Shown one piece after another: positions 32,573-41,777 of a DNA stretch of 64,000 bases. Within the stretch, counting starts at the first letter, position 1; every line of letters begins with the position of its first letter. A program made the position numbers and the translations under genes. The notes beneath the pieces are model-generated. The model saw only the letters and a list, made by a program, of their open reading frames with translations, was not told where the DNA came from and ran no database searches. This stretch comes from JBJHDF01 sp050486405 (GTDB lineage Bacteria; Pseudomonadota; Gammaproteobacteria; Pseudomonadales; Cellvibrionaceae): the NCBI GenBank assembly GCA_050486405.1, contig JBJHDF010000018.1:1-64000 (forward strand). The letters are read 5' to 3'.

Positions 32573-33910
32573 TCACACCTCCACTGGAGCTATATCGCAG
32601 TATCCGACTGGTACGCCCATAAGCCCATGCACCACGTGACTCTCCAGGGCACTGAATACCAGGGCGTCGTGGCGCCAACAGTGTTGAACATGTTCCTGCT
32701 GAGTGCCGGACGCCACAGCAACGGTAACCACGTATTCACCCGCAGGTAAAAATGGCATCGTCAGGCCAAAACGCGCACTGTAGGTCTTTGCGGGAGTCAC
32801 GGTAACCGGATCGTCCCTGTGAAAGAGATAGTTGTTGTCGCCAAACAGCACCTGGCCCAAACGATTCTTCACCAGAAAGCCGACAATAATCCGGGGGATC
32901 TCCTCGGTGACTGAAAACCGAATCTCCAACTGCGTTTTGGCACCGCCCAAAAGATGCGACAGGCGCCGCCCTTCTCCATCGCGAAAACAAACATCCAGTA
33001 TGGCGGCCTTGCCAGTACCAAAGCCCTCCCCCGAAAAGTCGAAAGCATGCACCTCCAGATCGTTACGCAAATTAGATGAACGCAAAGCCTCCGTACGTGC
33101 ATCGTGCCACTCTTCATCAGTGCTCGCTGGCATCATATCCCGAGCGGCGACAACCTGACTGACCTCCTGCTGTTCACCATAAAGGTATTCCAGATAGGCC
33201 TCGGACACCTCCTTGGCGCCACCCAGCATGGCTTGTTCGCCATTTTTCAACCACAGCGCGCGATCACACAACCGGGTAACGGCACCGGAATCGTGGCTGA
33301 CAAATATCACCGACCCACGCTTTCGGAAGTCCTCAAGAAAGCGGATGCACTTTTGGGCAAACAACACATCGCCCACCGCCAGCGCTTCGTCGATCACCAG
33401 GATATCGGCATCCACATGGGCTATCACGGCAAAGGCCAAGCGCACAAACATCCCGCTGGAGTAGTTCTGCACCGGCTGGTCGATAAAGTCGCCAATTTCC
33501 GAGAATGCAATGATATTGTCCAGCCGGGCCAGTGTCTGCTCACGCGTCAGACCGTAAATGGAGGCATTGAGCAGTACGTTCTCGCGGCCGGTAAACTCCG
33601 GATTGAAGCCCGCGCCCAACTCCAGCAATGCCGCCACGCGTCCCCGGTTGGTCACCTCACCGTCACTGGCCGTCAGAGTGCCACAAATAATCTGCAGCAG
33701 TGTGGATTTACCCGAGCCGTTACGACCGATAACACCGAGGGTTTCGCCAGCACGCAACGTAAAATTGATATCACGCAGCGCCCAAAACTCTTTCCGGCGC
33801 CTGGAGGCGCCGGAAAAGAAAAAACTCAACAGCCGTTGGTGAGGCTTGTCAAACAACTCATAGCACTTGCCAACATGGCTGACAGCAATAACGGCATCCG
33901 GACTTGTCAT
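32573..33910 (-). CDS. wzt: ABC transporter ATPase for surface polysaccharide, with Wzt C-terminal domain
   Basis: A 445-residue protein. The N-terminal ~240 residues are an ABC ATPase: Walker A GRNGSGKSTLL, signature YSSGMFVRLAFA, Walker B ILVIDEALAVGD, and the SHDSGAVTRLC switch histidine. A further domain of ~190 residues contains GFGTGKAAILDVCF and FRLTMPFLPAGEYVVTVAVA-like beta structure, the jelly-roll Wzt_C domain that in O9a-type systems recognises the modified end of the O-antigen before export. Capsule ATPases (KpsT) lack that domain, so an O-antigen-type exporter is favoured. It lies 18 bases after the small lipoprotein gene. Confidence 0.9.
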   Translation of the reverse strand: MTSPDAVIAVSHVGKCYELFDKPHQRLLSFFFSGASRRRKEFWALRDINFTLRAGETLGVIGRNGSGKSTLLQIICGTLTASDGEVTNRGRVAALLELGAGFNPEFTGRENVLLNASIYGLTREQTLARLDNIIAFSEIGDFIDQPVQNYSSGMFVRLAFAVIAHVDADILVIDEALAVGDVLFAQKCIRFLEDFRKRGSVIFVSHDSGAVTRLCDRALWLKNGEQAMLGGAKEVSEAYLEYLYGEQQEVSQVVAARDMMPASTDEEWHDARTEALRSSNLRNDLEVHAFDFSGEGFGTGKAAILDVCFRDGEGRRLSHLLGGAKTQLEIRFSVTEEIPRIIVGFLVKNRLGQVLFGDNNYLFHRDDPVTVTPAKTYSARFGLTMPFLPAGEYVVTVAVASGTQQEHVQHCWRHDALVFSALESHVVHGLMGVPVGYCDIAPVEV

Positions 33911-33928
33911 GGTAGGTTGTCATAGGTC

Positions 33929-34333
33929 CTAACGGTGGTAGATCCACCATTGGTCATCTACTTTGATCCAGACTTCTTCGACGGGCCGGGTATTAACAAC
34001 GTTCAGGCTTCGTATCCTGTAGCTGAGCCTGACCTGGGCCACGCAGCGCTCGTCCTCGCAGGAAACGTGGCGAACCTCCGCCGCTGTCCAGTCGCCAGCC
34101 CCACCGACGTGGCGAGTATAATGCCCCGGTGGGTTCGCCTGACGGTGCGCCGGAGTCGTAAACCGCCAGGCGCCCTCCAGGTCTCCCGCCAGCAAAGCAT
34201 CCAGACGCTGCTGAGAGCGTTCCGCCACAATCTCTGCGTCGGTGCGCGCGCCTTCTTTTATAGACGCACAGCCACTCAGGACAACAAACGCCATCAATAT
34301 ACCACTGTATCCAACAAACGACTTAATGTGCAT
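33929..34333 (-). CDS. Small lipoprotein of unknown function
   Basis: A 134-residue lipoprotein: signal segment FVGYSGILMAFVVLSGC with lipobox LSGC placing the lipid-modified cysteine at residue 22. The mature part has an alpha-beta fold with two cysteines (SCEDERC) that may form a disulfide and ends VDDQWWIYHR, reminiscent of NTF2-like small domains. AAAGGTG lies 9 bases before the ATG. It follows gspD by 63 bases on the same strand and precedes wzt by 18, so it could belong to either operon. Could be an outer-membrane accessory such as a pilotin-like helper for the lipoprotein secretin; that is only a suggestion. Confidence 0.65.
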   Translation of the reverse strand: MHIKSFVGYSGILMAFVVLSGCASIKEGARTDAEIVAERSQQRLDALLAGDLEGAWRFTTPAHRQANPPGHYTRHVGGAGDWTAAEVRHVSCEDERCVAQVRLSYRIRSLNVVNTRPVEEVWIKVDDQWWIYHR

Positions 34334-34396
34334 TGACTATCTACACCTTTGGTTAGGTTGTACTTGATTTGAAAAGCGTAATACGACTTTTTCCGT

Positions 34397-36535
34397 TTAC
34401 TCTGCCGCGTCCCTTGTGGCAGGGATAAGTTCATCCAGCTGCCTTTCGAACGCTTCCAGCCCACGCATGCGGGTACGGAGTTCGCGACTGACATCGCGCA
34501 GATCCTGTTCGCGGGTAAGCACTCTGGGGGTGATAATCACCAGGAGTTCGGTACGATCTTGGTTCCGTGTGGTGGTGCGGAACAGATTACCCAGCACGGG
34601 CAAATCCTGGAAGAACGGAACACCACCCCGGCTGGTTGTGGTTCTGTCGCGAATCAGGCCACCCAACACCACCGATTCTCCGGAGCGTACGGCCACGCGG
34701 CTGTTGATATTACGCTCCAGAAAGGTGCGCTGGCCAGTGGCAGTATCGGGTGGGCCGACATCAGTTACCGACTGACGCAGATTCATGGTCACCATGCCAC
34801 CAGCATTTACCGACGGCGTCACCTCCAGCATGACACCGGTATCGCGGTACTGGATGGACGACGTAATGGCGGTACCCAGTTCGGAAACCGTCTGCGACGT
34901 CCGGATCGGCTGCTGATCCCCCACTTGCATAGATGCCTGATGATTATCCTGCACCATGACTGCCGGTGTGGATATCACGTTGATCAGCCTTTTTTCCGCC
35001 AGGGCATTGATCACGCCGCGCAGATCTTCCAAGGGGTTGGCAATGCGATAGGCGAAGCCACTATCCTGGGCACCAAAACCGCTCCCGGAAAAACTCTGCG
35101 CGGCACCGCGCCAACCACTGCCCAGGTTGTTGTCCAGGTACCACTGCAACCCATAGCTCAATTCGTCAGTGAGCGTCACTTCCAGAATACTGGCCTCAAT
35201 CAGCACCTGAGCCGGCATAATATCCAAACGCTGCAGCGCAGCTTCGATTTTGCGGTACTCCCTGCGGGTGGCGTAAATCAACAAGGCGTTATTTTCTTCA
35301 TCGGCAATCACCCGAATATCGCCGTCGAGGGTATAACCTGTGGTCGTCCCACCACCGCCACCACCGGTGGTGCCGCCGCCAGCCCTGGTTCCGGTGCGCC
35401 GGGTATCCCGGCCAGTGGTGGCACGCGCAACACCCGCACCCGGTTCCACACCATCGTCCCTGGCCCGCGTGCCCGCCGTGGTACCACCCCCAAAAATACT
35501 GCCCAACAGCCGGGCAATATGGCTGGCGGACCCGTTTTGCACCGGATAAACGAACAACTGCGACTCAAAATTGTGATCCGGTGATCGGTCCAACCGCTCA
35601 ATCCACTCTTTTACAACATCGAGGTACCGCGATCGGGGCGTAATCACAAGAATACTGCCCAGACGCTCCAGTGGCACTATGCGGATCATGCCTGAAAGCC
35701 CATCCAGGCCGCTGCCGTCACCGCCACCACTGCCGTTCAACAAGGCTAATAGCGCGGCATCAACTTCCTCTACGGTACTATACTGCAGCGGAAAAATGCC
35801 AACGGACATGCCCTGCAAAATATCCACATCAAATATGTTGATAATTTCCATCCAGCCGTCAATCTGGCTCCGGGTTCCAGACAACACCAAAAGGTTACGC
35901 ACCGGGTCAACCCGCAAAAACGCTTCTTCCTTGGCTACAGGCATCAGCACATCCGCCATGGCGTGTGCACCGATGTAATTCAGGGGAACAATGATATTGG
36001 CGTGACCGGTTCCGCCGCGGGCGTAGGACTCAAAACGCGGGTGCAGAAAGGGCATGTCGCCAGAGCTGCTAATCAGGTAGCGGTGTTCACCCTCACGCAC
36101 CAGAGTTGCGCCGTTGGCTTTGAGCAGGGATTCCAGGATTGGCAGCAGTTCATCGCGGGGGATGGGCGCGCGGGTGCGCAGCGTAATCTCACCGCTGATG
36201 GAGTGCTCCAGGATGTAATCCAAGTCCAGAATATCCCCCATAATCACATGCACCACCTCACCCAGAGGTGCCTGTTCGAAATTCAGGGAAACGTCTTCGC
36301 CGCGGAACTCCACTGCTGGCCGAGTAGCCGGCATACGCACCTGCCGGTCGTTGCCGCGAAACAGCTCCGGGAGCATTTTTTCGTCGTCATCAGCGGACAG
36401 CGCTTCAGGCTGCAAGGATCGCTCGGGAGACCCCGAGAGAGTTGGCTCGTCGTGTTGCGACTCCTCTTTGACGTTGCCGGCACAACCGGTCAGAACCAGC
36501 AAAACGGCGAGTACAATTGGTGTGGCTTTGCCCAT
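34397..36535 (-). CDS. gspD: Type II secretion secretin (lipoprotein form)
   Basis: A 712-residue outer-membrane secretin. Signal sequence TPIVLAVLLVLTGCAGN has a lipobox, as in XpsD. An N0 domain (VSLNFEQAPLGEVVHVIMGD) and repeated N1-N3 domains follow. The N3 region holds a low-complexity Gly/Thr/Arg insert (~380-430). The pore domain has PAVMVQDNHQASMQVGDQQP, SSIQYRDTGVMLEVTP and SGESVVLGGLIRDRTT, and the S-domain-like end TREQDLRDVSRELRTRMRGL. Start at 36535 is chosen so that translation begins with the signal peptide, with AGAGAAAACCT before the ATG. Last gene of the secretion operon. Confidence 0.92.
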   Translation of the reverse strand: MGKATPIVLAVLLVLTGCAGNVKEESQHDEPTLSGSPERSLQPEALSADDDEKMLPELFRGNDRQVRMPATRPAVEFRGEDVSLNFEQAPLGEVVHVIMGDILDLDYILEHSISGEITLRTRAPIPRDELLPILESLLKANGATLVREGEHRYLISSSGDMPFLHPRFESYARGGTGHANIIVPLNYIGAHAMADVLMPVAKEEAFLRVDPVRNLLVLSGTRSQIDGWMEIINIFDVDILQGMSVGIFPLQYSTVEEVDAALLALLNGSGGGDGSGLDGLSGMIRIVPLERLGSILVITPRSRYLDVVKEWIERLDRSPDHNFESQLFVYPVQNGSASHIARLLGSIFGGGTTAGTRARDDGVEPGAGVARATTGRDTRRTGTRAGGGTTGGGGGGTTTGYTLDGDIRVIADEENNALLIYATRREYRKIEAALQRLDIMPAQVLIEASILEVTLTDELSYGLQWYLDNNLGSGWRGAAQSFSGSGFGAQDSGFAYRIANPLEDLRGVINALAEKRLINVISTPAVMVQDNHQASMQVGDQQPIRTSQTVSELGTAITSSIQYRDTGVMLEVTPSVNAGGMVTMNLRQSVTDVGPPDTATGQRTFLERNINSRVAVRSGESVVLGGLIRDRTTTSRGGVPFFQDLPVLGNLFRTTTRNQDRTELLVIITPRVLTREQDLRDVSRELRTRMRGLEAFERQLDELIPATRDAAE

Positions 36536-36627
36536 AGGTTTTCTCTGGTTTGTTGAGTCTGGTACCACAGTTACAAACTGCCGTACGCTGGTGCATTTTT
36601 CGCCGCGTTCCGATCTGGAAGGGCAGT

Positions 36628-37167
36628 TTACTGGGCCTCGAACCCGTGTTCAAGCAACAGCCAGCGCTCCTTGAGTTCACTGCCCTGATCGCTAACGAAC
36701 AGAGCCCCCTCAAGTGAGACGTGTGTCAACAGCCAACCCTCGACACTATCGAGCACGCGCAGCCTGCGGCGCTCACCGTCAACTTGGATGATGACCCCCG
36801 AACTGGCCTCACTACCGTAGATACCCACCAGCTTGACCTGATCCATTGGATCTGGCCCGCGTTGGACTGGCACCGGCACCTCTTCCTCTGGGCTTGGCTC
36901 CACAGGTGGTTCGAGGGGCCTGCGACCGACCCAGAAGAGCGGGCGCGATTGCAGACCGTCGATCAGCTCCGGCTCCAAACCCATATCAGTCCTTCGTACC
37001 GGTTCCACCAGGTCGACAATGGGTGCGACAGGTATGGGTTGAGGCGTACGCTGCACCCAATACACACCGGCAATGGCCACCAACAGCACCAGCAGCGTCA
37101 GCGCCATGGCAAAAGCCCGCATCAGCCTGTCTACATTCCAATCTTTTTTAGCGAGCGCGGCAATCAC
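36628..37167 (-). CDS. gspC: Type II secretion inner-membrane component, GspC/XpsN-like
   Basis: A 179-residue protein with one N-terminal membrane helix (LTLLVLLVAIAGVYWV), a Pro-rich stretch (PPVEPSPEEEVPVPVQ) and a C-terminal homology-region-like domain (VKLVGIYGSEASSGVIIQV, SVEGWLLTHVSLEGALFV). In Xanthomonas the counterpart XpsN lies between XpsM and XpsD, as here, rather than before the secretin. It should bridge the inner-membrane platform to the secretin. Start is GTG with a 4-base overlap with gspM. No PDZ domain, unlike enterobacterial GspC. Confidence 0.72.
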   Translation of the reverse strand: MIAALAKKDWNVDRLMRAFAMALTLLVLLVAIAGVYWVQRTPQPIPVAPIVDLVEPVRRTDMGLEPELIDGLQSRPLFWVGRRPLEPPVEPSPEEEVPVPVQRGPDPMDQVKLVGIYGSEASSGVIIQVDGERRRLRVLDSVEGWLLTHVSLEGALFVSDQGSELKERWLLLEHGFEAQ

Positions 37168-37724
37168 GGTGTCAACCTCAATGAAACCAGACGGAAACGG
37201 GCCACCACTTCCTGACTGGGATCGGCGCGTCGACGTGCCCGCACGGGCTGGAGATTTAGAGACTCCACCAACACCAGAGGCTGCTGCCCATCCAGGCTGA
37301 GCAGTGCCCTTTCCAGGGATTCCATGCTGCCTTGAGCGGTAATTTCCACACGTATCTGTTCAAAACTCTCCAGCCTGGTAGCGGGCAATATCTGGCTGCC
37401 CGTCACTGCCATACCCGCTGCTTCCAACAGGCCTCGCGTCTGCTGCTGCATGGCGGCGGAGGTGGTTTGCGAATCTCCCGTGGGTGGGTATGTCAAGTCC
37501 ATGACATACTGGTCGGTCAGCCGCACGGCCTCACGCAATTCATCCTGGTGTTCCACCAGCCCCTTTACCCGGGCAATCCGTGGACCTAAATCCGACGCTT
37601 GAGACTTATAGGCGCTCTGCTTTGTCCAAATGGTCGTCAGCAAAAACAGCAAGCTCAGAACCACAATCAGCACAGTGGCCAGCACCAGTATTCCGGCGCG
37701 ATCGGTGCGAAACCCAAAAATCAT
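37164..37724 (-). CDS. gspM: Type II secretion protein M
   Basis: A 186-residue bitopic protein with one helix (GILVLATVLIVVLSLLFLLT) and a periplasmic ferredoxin-like domain (LESFEQIRVEITAQGSMESLER). Its partner is GspL, which stabilises the assembly ATPase. The frame starts with ATG and overlaps gspL by 4 bases. Length is usual for GspM. Sequence identity is low in this family, so identification leans on gene order. Confidence 0.82.
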   Translation of the reverse strand: MIFGFRTDRAGILVLATVLIVVLSLLFLLTTIWTKQSAYKSQASDLGPRIARVKGLVEHQDELREAVRLTDQYVMDLTYPPTGDSQTTSAAMQQQTRGLLEAAGMAVTGSQILPATRLESFEQIRVEITAQGSMESLERALLSLDGQQPLVLVESLNLQPVRARRRADPSQEVVARFRLVSLRLTP

Positions 37725-38842
37725 GGTGCCACCTCTTCAACTTCCGGCTCCTGGGTTTCAGGCTCCTCGACCTCGGACTCCTGCGGCACAACAGGCTCGG
37801 CGATGGGTTCGATAACGTGCGTTTCCTCCACCACCTCGGGTATTTCCACTGGTTCGGGCGCCACCCGTTCAGCCGAAGCAGTCATCTCCAGAGCAAAACT
37901 TTCGGCGCCGCTACGCTGGCGGCGAATTGCCGAAGAGGCACGCACGTCCGTATACCACCCTCGGGTAGACAACTCCTGCATCAGCGCAGCGGCGTTGTTC
38001 GCCTCACCTTGAATTCTCAATCGATCGCCGCGCAATTCAAACTGGCTCAACCAAGCATCATCACCAAGCAGCGATGTCAACCGCACCAGTTCACGGTACG
38101 GCTGTCCCGATGCGGCCAGTTCGGCTTTTATGTCGTTCAAGCGTTGCTCGCTGGCGGTTAATTGACTGCGCAGACGAATTGCCTCGCCGGCTTCGCGACG
38201 GGTTTCTTCATACAGACTTTCGTAAGCCTGCAGTTGAGCGTAACGCACCGCCATGGGTGCACTCAAGATGGCCAGCATAAGCAGCAGGCCGTACACAGTG
38301 TAAAACCCCAGGCGGCGCAAACGTCGGCGGTAGCGTTGGTAGCGACGTGCTTCGCCGAAACCTTCGATCACTAGCAACTGTTCATCTACTTGCGCCCAAA
38401 CTTCGGTGTGCTCGGCGCCCAGCTCTCCGAGCCGTTCGCGCAGGTAGCTCAACACAGCACTGCGTGAAACAATCACCAGGCATATATGCAACTGCTTGTT
38501 CGCCCTGGCGCCGATACGCCAGCCGTAGCAGGTATCGTCTTCGGGAAAGGGGCTGTTGGCGCGAACTTCAAGCGCCAATACCGACAACAGGTCCGCCTCT
38601 ACGGCTTCGGGCAGTTTTAGCCAGCGCGCCAATACCAGGTCATCGGGCAACACTTGGGCGCTGGCGCCGTGAGCGGGCACAGGCTCGGAATCGGGAAAAT
38701 TGACCCGCACCGGCTCATCCAGCAGACGACGCAACCGGGAGTCCTGCCCCCAGAAAAGCTCCCCCCAACCGGCCCGCCAGAGGCCAGCCAGGCCCCGCAG
38801 GTCGTAACCAAACAATTGCCAATTATGGCTACCTGTCGCCAT
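37721..38842 (-). CDS. gspL: Type II secretion protein L
   Basis: A 373-residue protein with a cytoplasmic actin-like N-terminal domain and one membrane helix at ~190 (FYTVYGLLLMLAILSAPMA). The periplasmic part carries a coiled coil and a PilN-like domain, then an acidic Glu/Pro-rich tail of ~60 residues (ETQEPEVEEVAP end), which is longer than usual. It anchors the ATPase GspE at the membrane. ATG at 38842 was chosen next to a G-rich ribosome site and overlaps gspK by 14 bases. Confidence 0.8.
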   Translation of the reverse strand: MATGSHNWQLFGYDLRGLAGLWRAGWGELFWGQDSRLRRLLDEPVRVNFPDSEPVPAHGASAQVLPDDLVLARWLKLPEAVEADLLSVLALEVRANSPFPEDDTCYGWRIGARANKQLHICLVIVSRSAVLSYLRERLGELGAEHTEVWAQVDEQLLVIEGFGEARRYQRYRRRLRRLGFYTVYGLLLMLAILSAPMAVRYAQLQAYESLYEETRREAGEAIRLRSQLTASEQRLNDIKAELAASGQPYRELVRLTSLLGDDAWLSQFELRGDRLRIQGEANNAAALMQELSTRGWYTDVRASSAIRRQRSGAESFALEMTASAERVAPEPVEIPEVVEETHVIEPIAEPVVPQESEVEEPETQEPEVEEVAP

Positions 38843-39758
38843 ACCCCCCCTCATGGGCAATAAATTCTACAGATTCTACCCGTTGCACCGGCTCGGTGCG
38901 AGTAACCCGCCAGGGTAAACCATCGCGCGCCCGCACAGTCACATCCACCCAACGCCGCCGCTGCAGAACCTTACCATCTGGCATGGCTACCTGTGCATCC
39001 ACCCGCAACCGACGAAGGGTACCCCCACCGATCAAATGCTCCTGCAGCAGGCCCTCGTACCCCACCAACCCATCGAAAGACTCCTGCTCGCGCTCCAGCT
39101 CAATGGCCCGGGCCAGTTCCGTATCACCTGCTGCCAGAAACACCAGCACGGGGCCTGGGGCCGACATGGGGTCCACACCACGGCGCTGTCCGTCACCGGC
39201 GTGGACTATTTCCGCCACCCGCTGATAGACAGTCCGAGACACTCCCAGCACCTGCAGCAGGTCCTCGCGCTCCATAAAAAAGTCGTGGCGCGGACCGTGG
39301 GGCAAGCCCGCCGCCAAGTACTCATCGGTATCCACAGCCTCTTCGACGCCGTAAGTGCGCCACGCAATTATCCGCTCCGCCAGCAGCCGGGCCCGCTCCT
39401 CATCCAGACCGGCCCCATAGACAAACAGATCCGTCAGCAGCACTTCACCGGCGCCATTCAGGTCCACCAGACCGGACGTCGGCACGGCATGCACGGTAAC
39501 GGTTTTTTCGCCAATAATATAGGTACCGGAAAAAATTCCCCGCTCTGGGTAGTCGCCGGCCGCTCGCGCCTCCAGCAAATCACGCAGTAGCAGCAGACTG
39601 GCGCCATCGCCAGCGGCGGCGGCCTGAGCGGCCTGCAACTGCCACCGGGTCATACTGACATCCATGCGCGCCTTGGCCACTATACCGCCAACCAGCAACA
39701 ACATGGCGGCCACAAACCACAGCAGCATGGCCAAGGCCACTCCGCGCTGGCGTCTCAT
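38829..39758 (-). CDS. gspK: Type II secretion minor pseudopilin K
   Basis: A 309-residue protein. The N-terminus RQRGVALAMLLWFVAAMLLLV is a GspK-type pseudopilin helix, cut before the hydrophobic segment. VTVHAVPTSGLVDLNGAGEV and two alpha-helical repeats (DEERARLLAERIIAWRTYG) match its large insertion domain with Asp/Glu metal sites. GspK caps the pseudopilus tip with GspI and GspJ, which are coded next to it. Start overlaps gspJ stop by 4 bases. Confidence 0.88.
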   Translation of the reverse strand: MRRQRGVALAMLLWFVAAMLLLVGGIVAKARMDVSMTRWQLQAAQAAAAGDGASLLLLRDLLEARAAGDYPERGIFSGTYIIGEKTVTVHAVPTSGLVDLNGAGEVLLTDLFVYGAGLDEERARLLAERIIAWRTYGVEEAVDTDEYLAAGLPHGPRHDFFMEREDLLQVLGVSRTVYQRVAEIVHAGDGQRRGVDPMSAPGPVLVFLAAGDTELARAIELEREQESFDGLVGYEGLLQEHLIGGGTLRRLRVDAQVAMPDGKVLQRRRWVDVTVRARDGLPWRVTRTEPVQRVESVEFIAHEGGYGDR

Positions 39759-40360
39759 CGGCGGTCACCTCCGCTCAACGCCAGTATCAATGGCGGCCAG
39801 GGGCGATCGTTACTGCGCAAATCAACACGGATATGGGTGGGTGCCTCTGCCGCCATGGGCCATTCCGTCACCCACTCGGCCTCGACCCATTGGCTTTCGG
39901 GAGGCGCCCGATACGTGATCTCCAGGGCCTCGATATTGTCCGCCAACAAATGGTATTCCAGTTCATCCCAGACCGGTTCTTCCCGGGGCGACCGGTAGCC
40001 ATCGAGCTGTATGCGCAACTCGCCCCCCTCCGACCAGGACAAGCGATGCACATGCAGCCCGCCCCACCCGGCCTGGGTGGGCGACACCCAAACCAGATCC
40101 GTGGCGGTACCATAGAAAAAGATGCCCGTGAGTTCATCGGGCACGGCGCGGCGCACCGGCACAAATTGCCCCAGGGTGCGCTTGAAGTAGGCCATCACCA
40201 ACCGCTTCTCATCGACCTGGTCAGACACATCGTCCAGGCGCGCTTGCGTATTCCCAAGGGTTCTGATGGCAGCCAGCGTGGCCACCACCAACATGGACAA
40301 GAGCGCCAGGGAGACCATCATCTCCACCAGCGTAAAACCACGATGCCGGGCAAGACTCAC
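39755..40360 (-). CDS. gspJ: Type II secretion minor pseudopilin J
   Basis: A 201-residue pseudopilin beginning MSLARHRGFTLVEMMVSLAL, with the prepilin peptidase site G|F and the glutamate five residues later. The rest is the beta-rich GspJ domain (FKRTLGQFVPVRRAV). Start is GTG, overlapping the gspI stop by 4 bases. Confidence 0.9.
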   Translation of the reverse strand: MSLARHRGFTLVEMMVSLALLSMLVVATLAAIRTLGNTQARLDDVSDQVDEKRLVMAYFKRTLGQFVPVRRAVPDELTGIFFYGTATDLVWVSPTQAGWGGLHVHRLSWSEGGELRIQLDGYRSPREEPVWDELEYHLLADNIEALEITYRAPPESQWVEAEWVTEWPMAAEAPTHIRVDLRSNDRPWPPLILALSGGDRR

Positions 40361-40743
40361 TGCGCTGACCCCGCCACCACCGAGTGCAACGTCAAACTGC
40401 GTCGCCCCAGTACGCTGCGCCAGGAGACGGTCACCTCAATGGCGTGCAAGGGCGCCAGCGACAGCTCTGCGGCGTCCTCAAGCGGAAAGGAGGACACTTC
40501 CCAGTGGAAGCGTCCGTCGAACTCACCGCTTACATGTGAGCCAGACTCCGGCACCACACTGTGTTCCGCCAGCAGGGACTCCGCCAGCGTAACGGCGTAG
40601 CTGTACTGCTCCCCGGCCTGTACCAGACGAACACTGGAGCCGGCCGCTTGATAGATGGCACCCAACACCATGGCCATAATGGCCATGGCCACGAGTATTT
40701 CCAGCAGCGAAAAGCCCCGCTGCGCCGGCCCTAACCGCCCCAC
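40357..40743 (-). CDS. gspI: Type II secretion minor pseudopilin I
   Basis: A 128-residue pseudopilin. From the GTG at 40743 it reads MGRLGPAQRGFSLLEILVAM, with prepilin peptidase site G|F and the +5 glutamate. The small globular part with a tyrosine-rich middle (QYSYAVTLAESLLAEH) is usual for GspI. A longer frame to 40803 would overlap gspH by 58 bases and was rejected; here the start is 2 bases past the gspH stop. Confidence 0.85.
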   Translation of the reverse strand: MGRLGPAQRGFSLLEILVAMAIMAMVLGAIYQAAGSSVRLVQAGEQYSYAVTLAESLLAEHSVVPESGSHVSGEFDGRFHWEVSSFPLEDAAELSLAPLHAIEVTVSWRSVLGRRSLTLHSVVAGSAQ

Positions 40744-40745
40744 AG

Positions 40746-41249
40746 TCAGAGCCCCACGCCAAAGTCGTCCGGCGGCTCCTGGGTGATGCGACCCAGCAAC
40801 CAATCCACCCGCAACCTCACCCCGGCACCCGAAGGCCGCAGAAGGGTGACACTACCGCCACTGGCACTGCCATCCGGGTAAAACCGAATCACTGCCAAGT
40901 CGTCGCTATCACTCAGATCCCGGGCGTAGATCACGTCCAGTTCCAGCTTGTCCGGCAGGCTCTTTCCCTCCGGAGCGTTGAGACCAAAGGTTTTGTCGGA
41001 TAACGACAGCATAAAGTCCACCGGGCTCCCGCTGGTCACCGCGCGATAACGCGCTGCCGCCAGACTGGTTGTGACTTCGCGCACCGCATCGCGGTAGCTC
41101 ATGGCGTCGTACAAACGCATACCCATGGGTACCGACATGCCGATAAGCAGTGCCGAGAGTGCAAACACCACCATCAGTTCCAGCAACGTAAAGCCTCCCG
41201 ACCGGCTGGACAGGGGCAGGCGGCGCGCAGGCAACGCGCAAGAACTCAC
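40746..41249 (-). CDS. gspH: Type II secretion minor pseudopilin H
   Basis: A 167-residue pseudopilin. From the GTG at 41249 the leader ends at SSRSGGFTLLELMVVFALSA, with the prepilin peptidase site G|F and +5 glutamate. The rest is the GspH beta-sandwich (VREVTTSLAAARYRAVTSG, LLRPSGAGVRLRVDW). The open frame upstream to 41657 runs through gspG in another frame and is not used. It starts 25 bases after the gspG stop. Confidence 0.85.
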   Translation of the reverse strand: MSSCALPARRLPLSSRSGGFTLLELMVVFALSALLIGMSVPMGMRLYDAMSYRDAVREVTTSLAAARYRAVTSGSPVDFMLSLSDKTFGLNAPEGKSLPDKLELDVIYARDLSDSDDLAVIRFYPDGSASGGSVTLLRPSGAGVRLRVDWLLGRITQEPPDDFGVGL

Positions 41250-41274
41250 AGACGGGCGCCGAAAGGCGACAGGA

Positions 41275-41703
41275 CTAGTCCCAGTTGGTAACTTCGGCGT
41301 CTTCACCGGTACCACCGGGCGAACCGTCTCGACCCAGGGAGTAGATATCAAAAGCGCCGTGTTCACCCGGATAACGGTAGTGGTAGTCGCGGCCCCAAGG
41401 GTCCTGGGGGATACCACGGCGCATGTAGGGGCCATTCCAGCCAGATGCATTGCCGGGGTCGCGCACCAGCGCCTCCAGACCCTCATCGCTGGTGGGGAAA
41501 CGCCCCACATCCAGCATAAAGGTTTCCACCCCCGCCTCCAGGTCGCGGATCTGCACCAGCGCGGTCTGACTCTTGGCGCCACCCAAGCGGTTGAGCACCT
41601 GGGGACCCACCAGTCCAGCCAGCAGGGTAATGATGGCCAATACCACCAGCAGTTCAATCAGGGTGAAGCCCCGCTGGGGCTTTCTCAGAGCTAACAGGGA
41701 CAC
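41275..41703 (-). CDS. gspG: Type II secretion major pseudopilin G
   Basis: A 142-residue major pseudopilin. The leader is MSLLALRKPQRG, followed by FTLIELLVVLAIITLLAGLV with +5 glutamate. The C-terminal domain has TSDEGLEALVRDPGNASGW and GIPQDPWGRDYHYRYPGEHG, the family pattern including the calcium site near SLGRDGSPGG. GTG at 41703 is preferred because GAGG lies 9 bases upstream and the leader length is then normal; the frame is open to 41778. Confidence 0.92.
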   Translation of the reverse strand: MSLLALRKPQRGFTLIELLVVLAIITLLAGLVGPQVLNRLGGAKSQTALVQIRDLEAGVETFMLDVGRFPTSDEGLEALVRDPGNASGWNGPYMRRGIPQDPWGRDYHYRYPGEHGAFDIYSLGRDGSPGGTGEDAEVTNWD

Positions 41704-41777
41704 GGTCAATTGCCTCACAAAGGAAAAAATAACGGGCCGCGCCTTGGGCGCCAGCCGTGAATACTTCACGCAATCCA

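Noticed and set aside
41249..41657. Upstream extension of gspH over gspG
   Set aside because: The added part is gspG read in another frame and places the pseudopilin leader far inside the protein.
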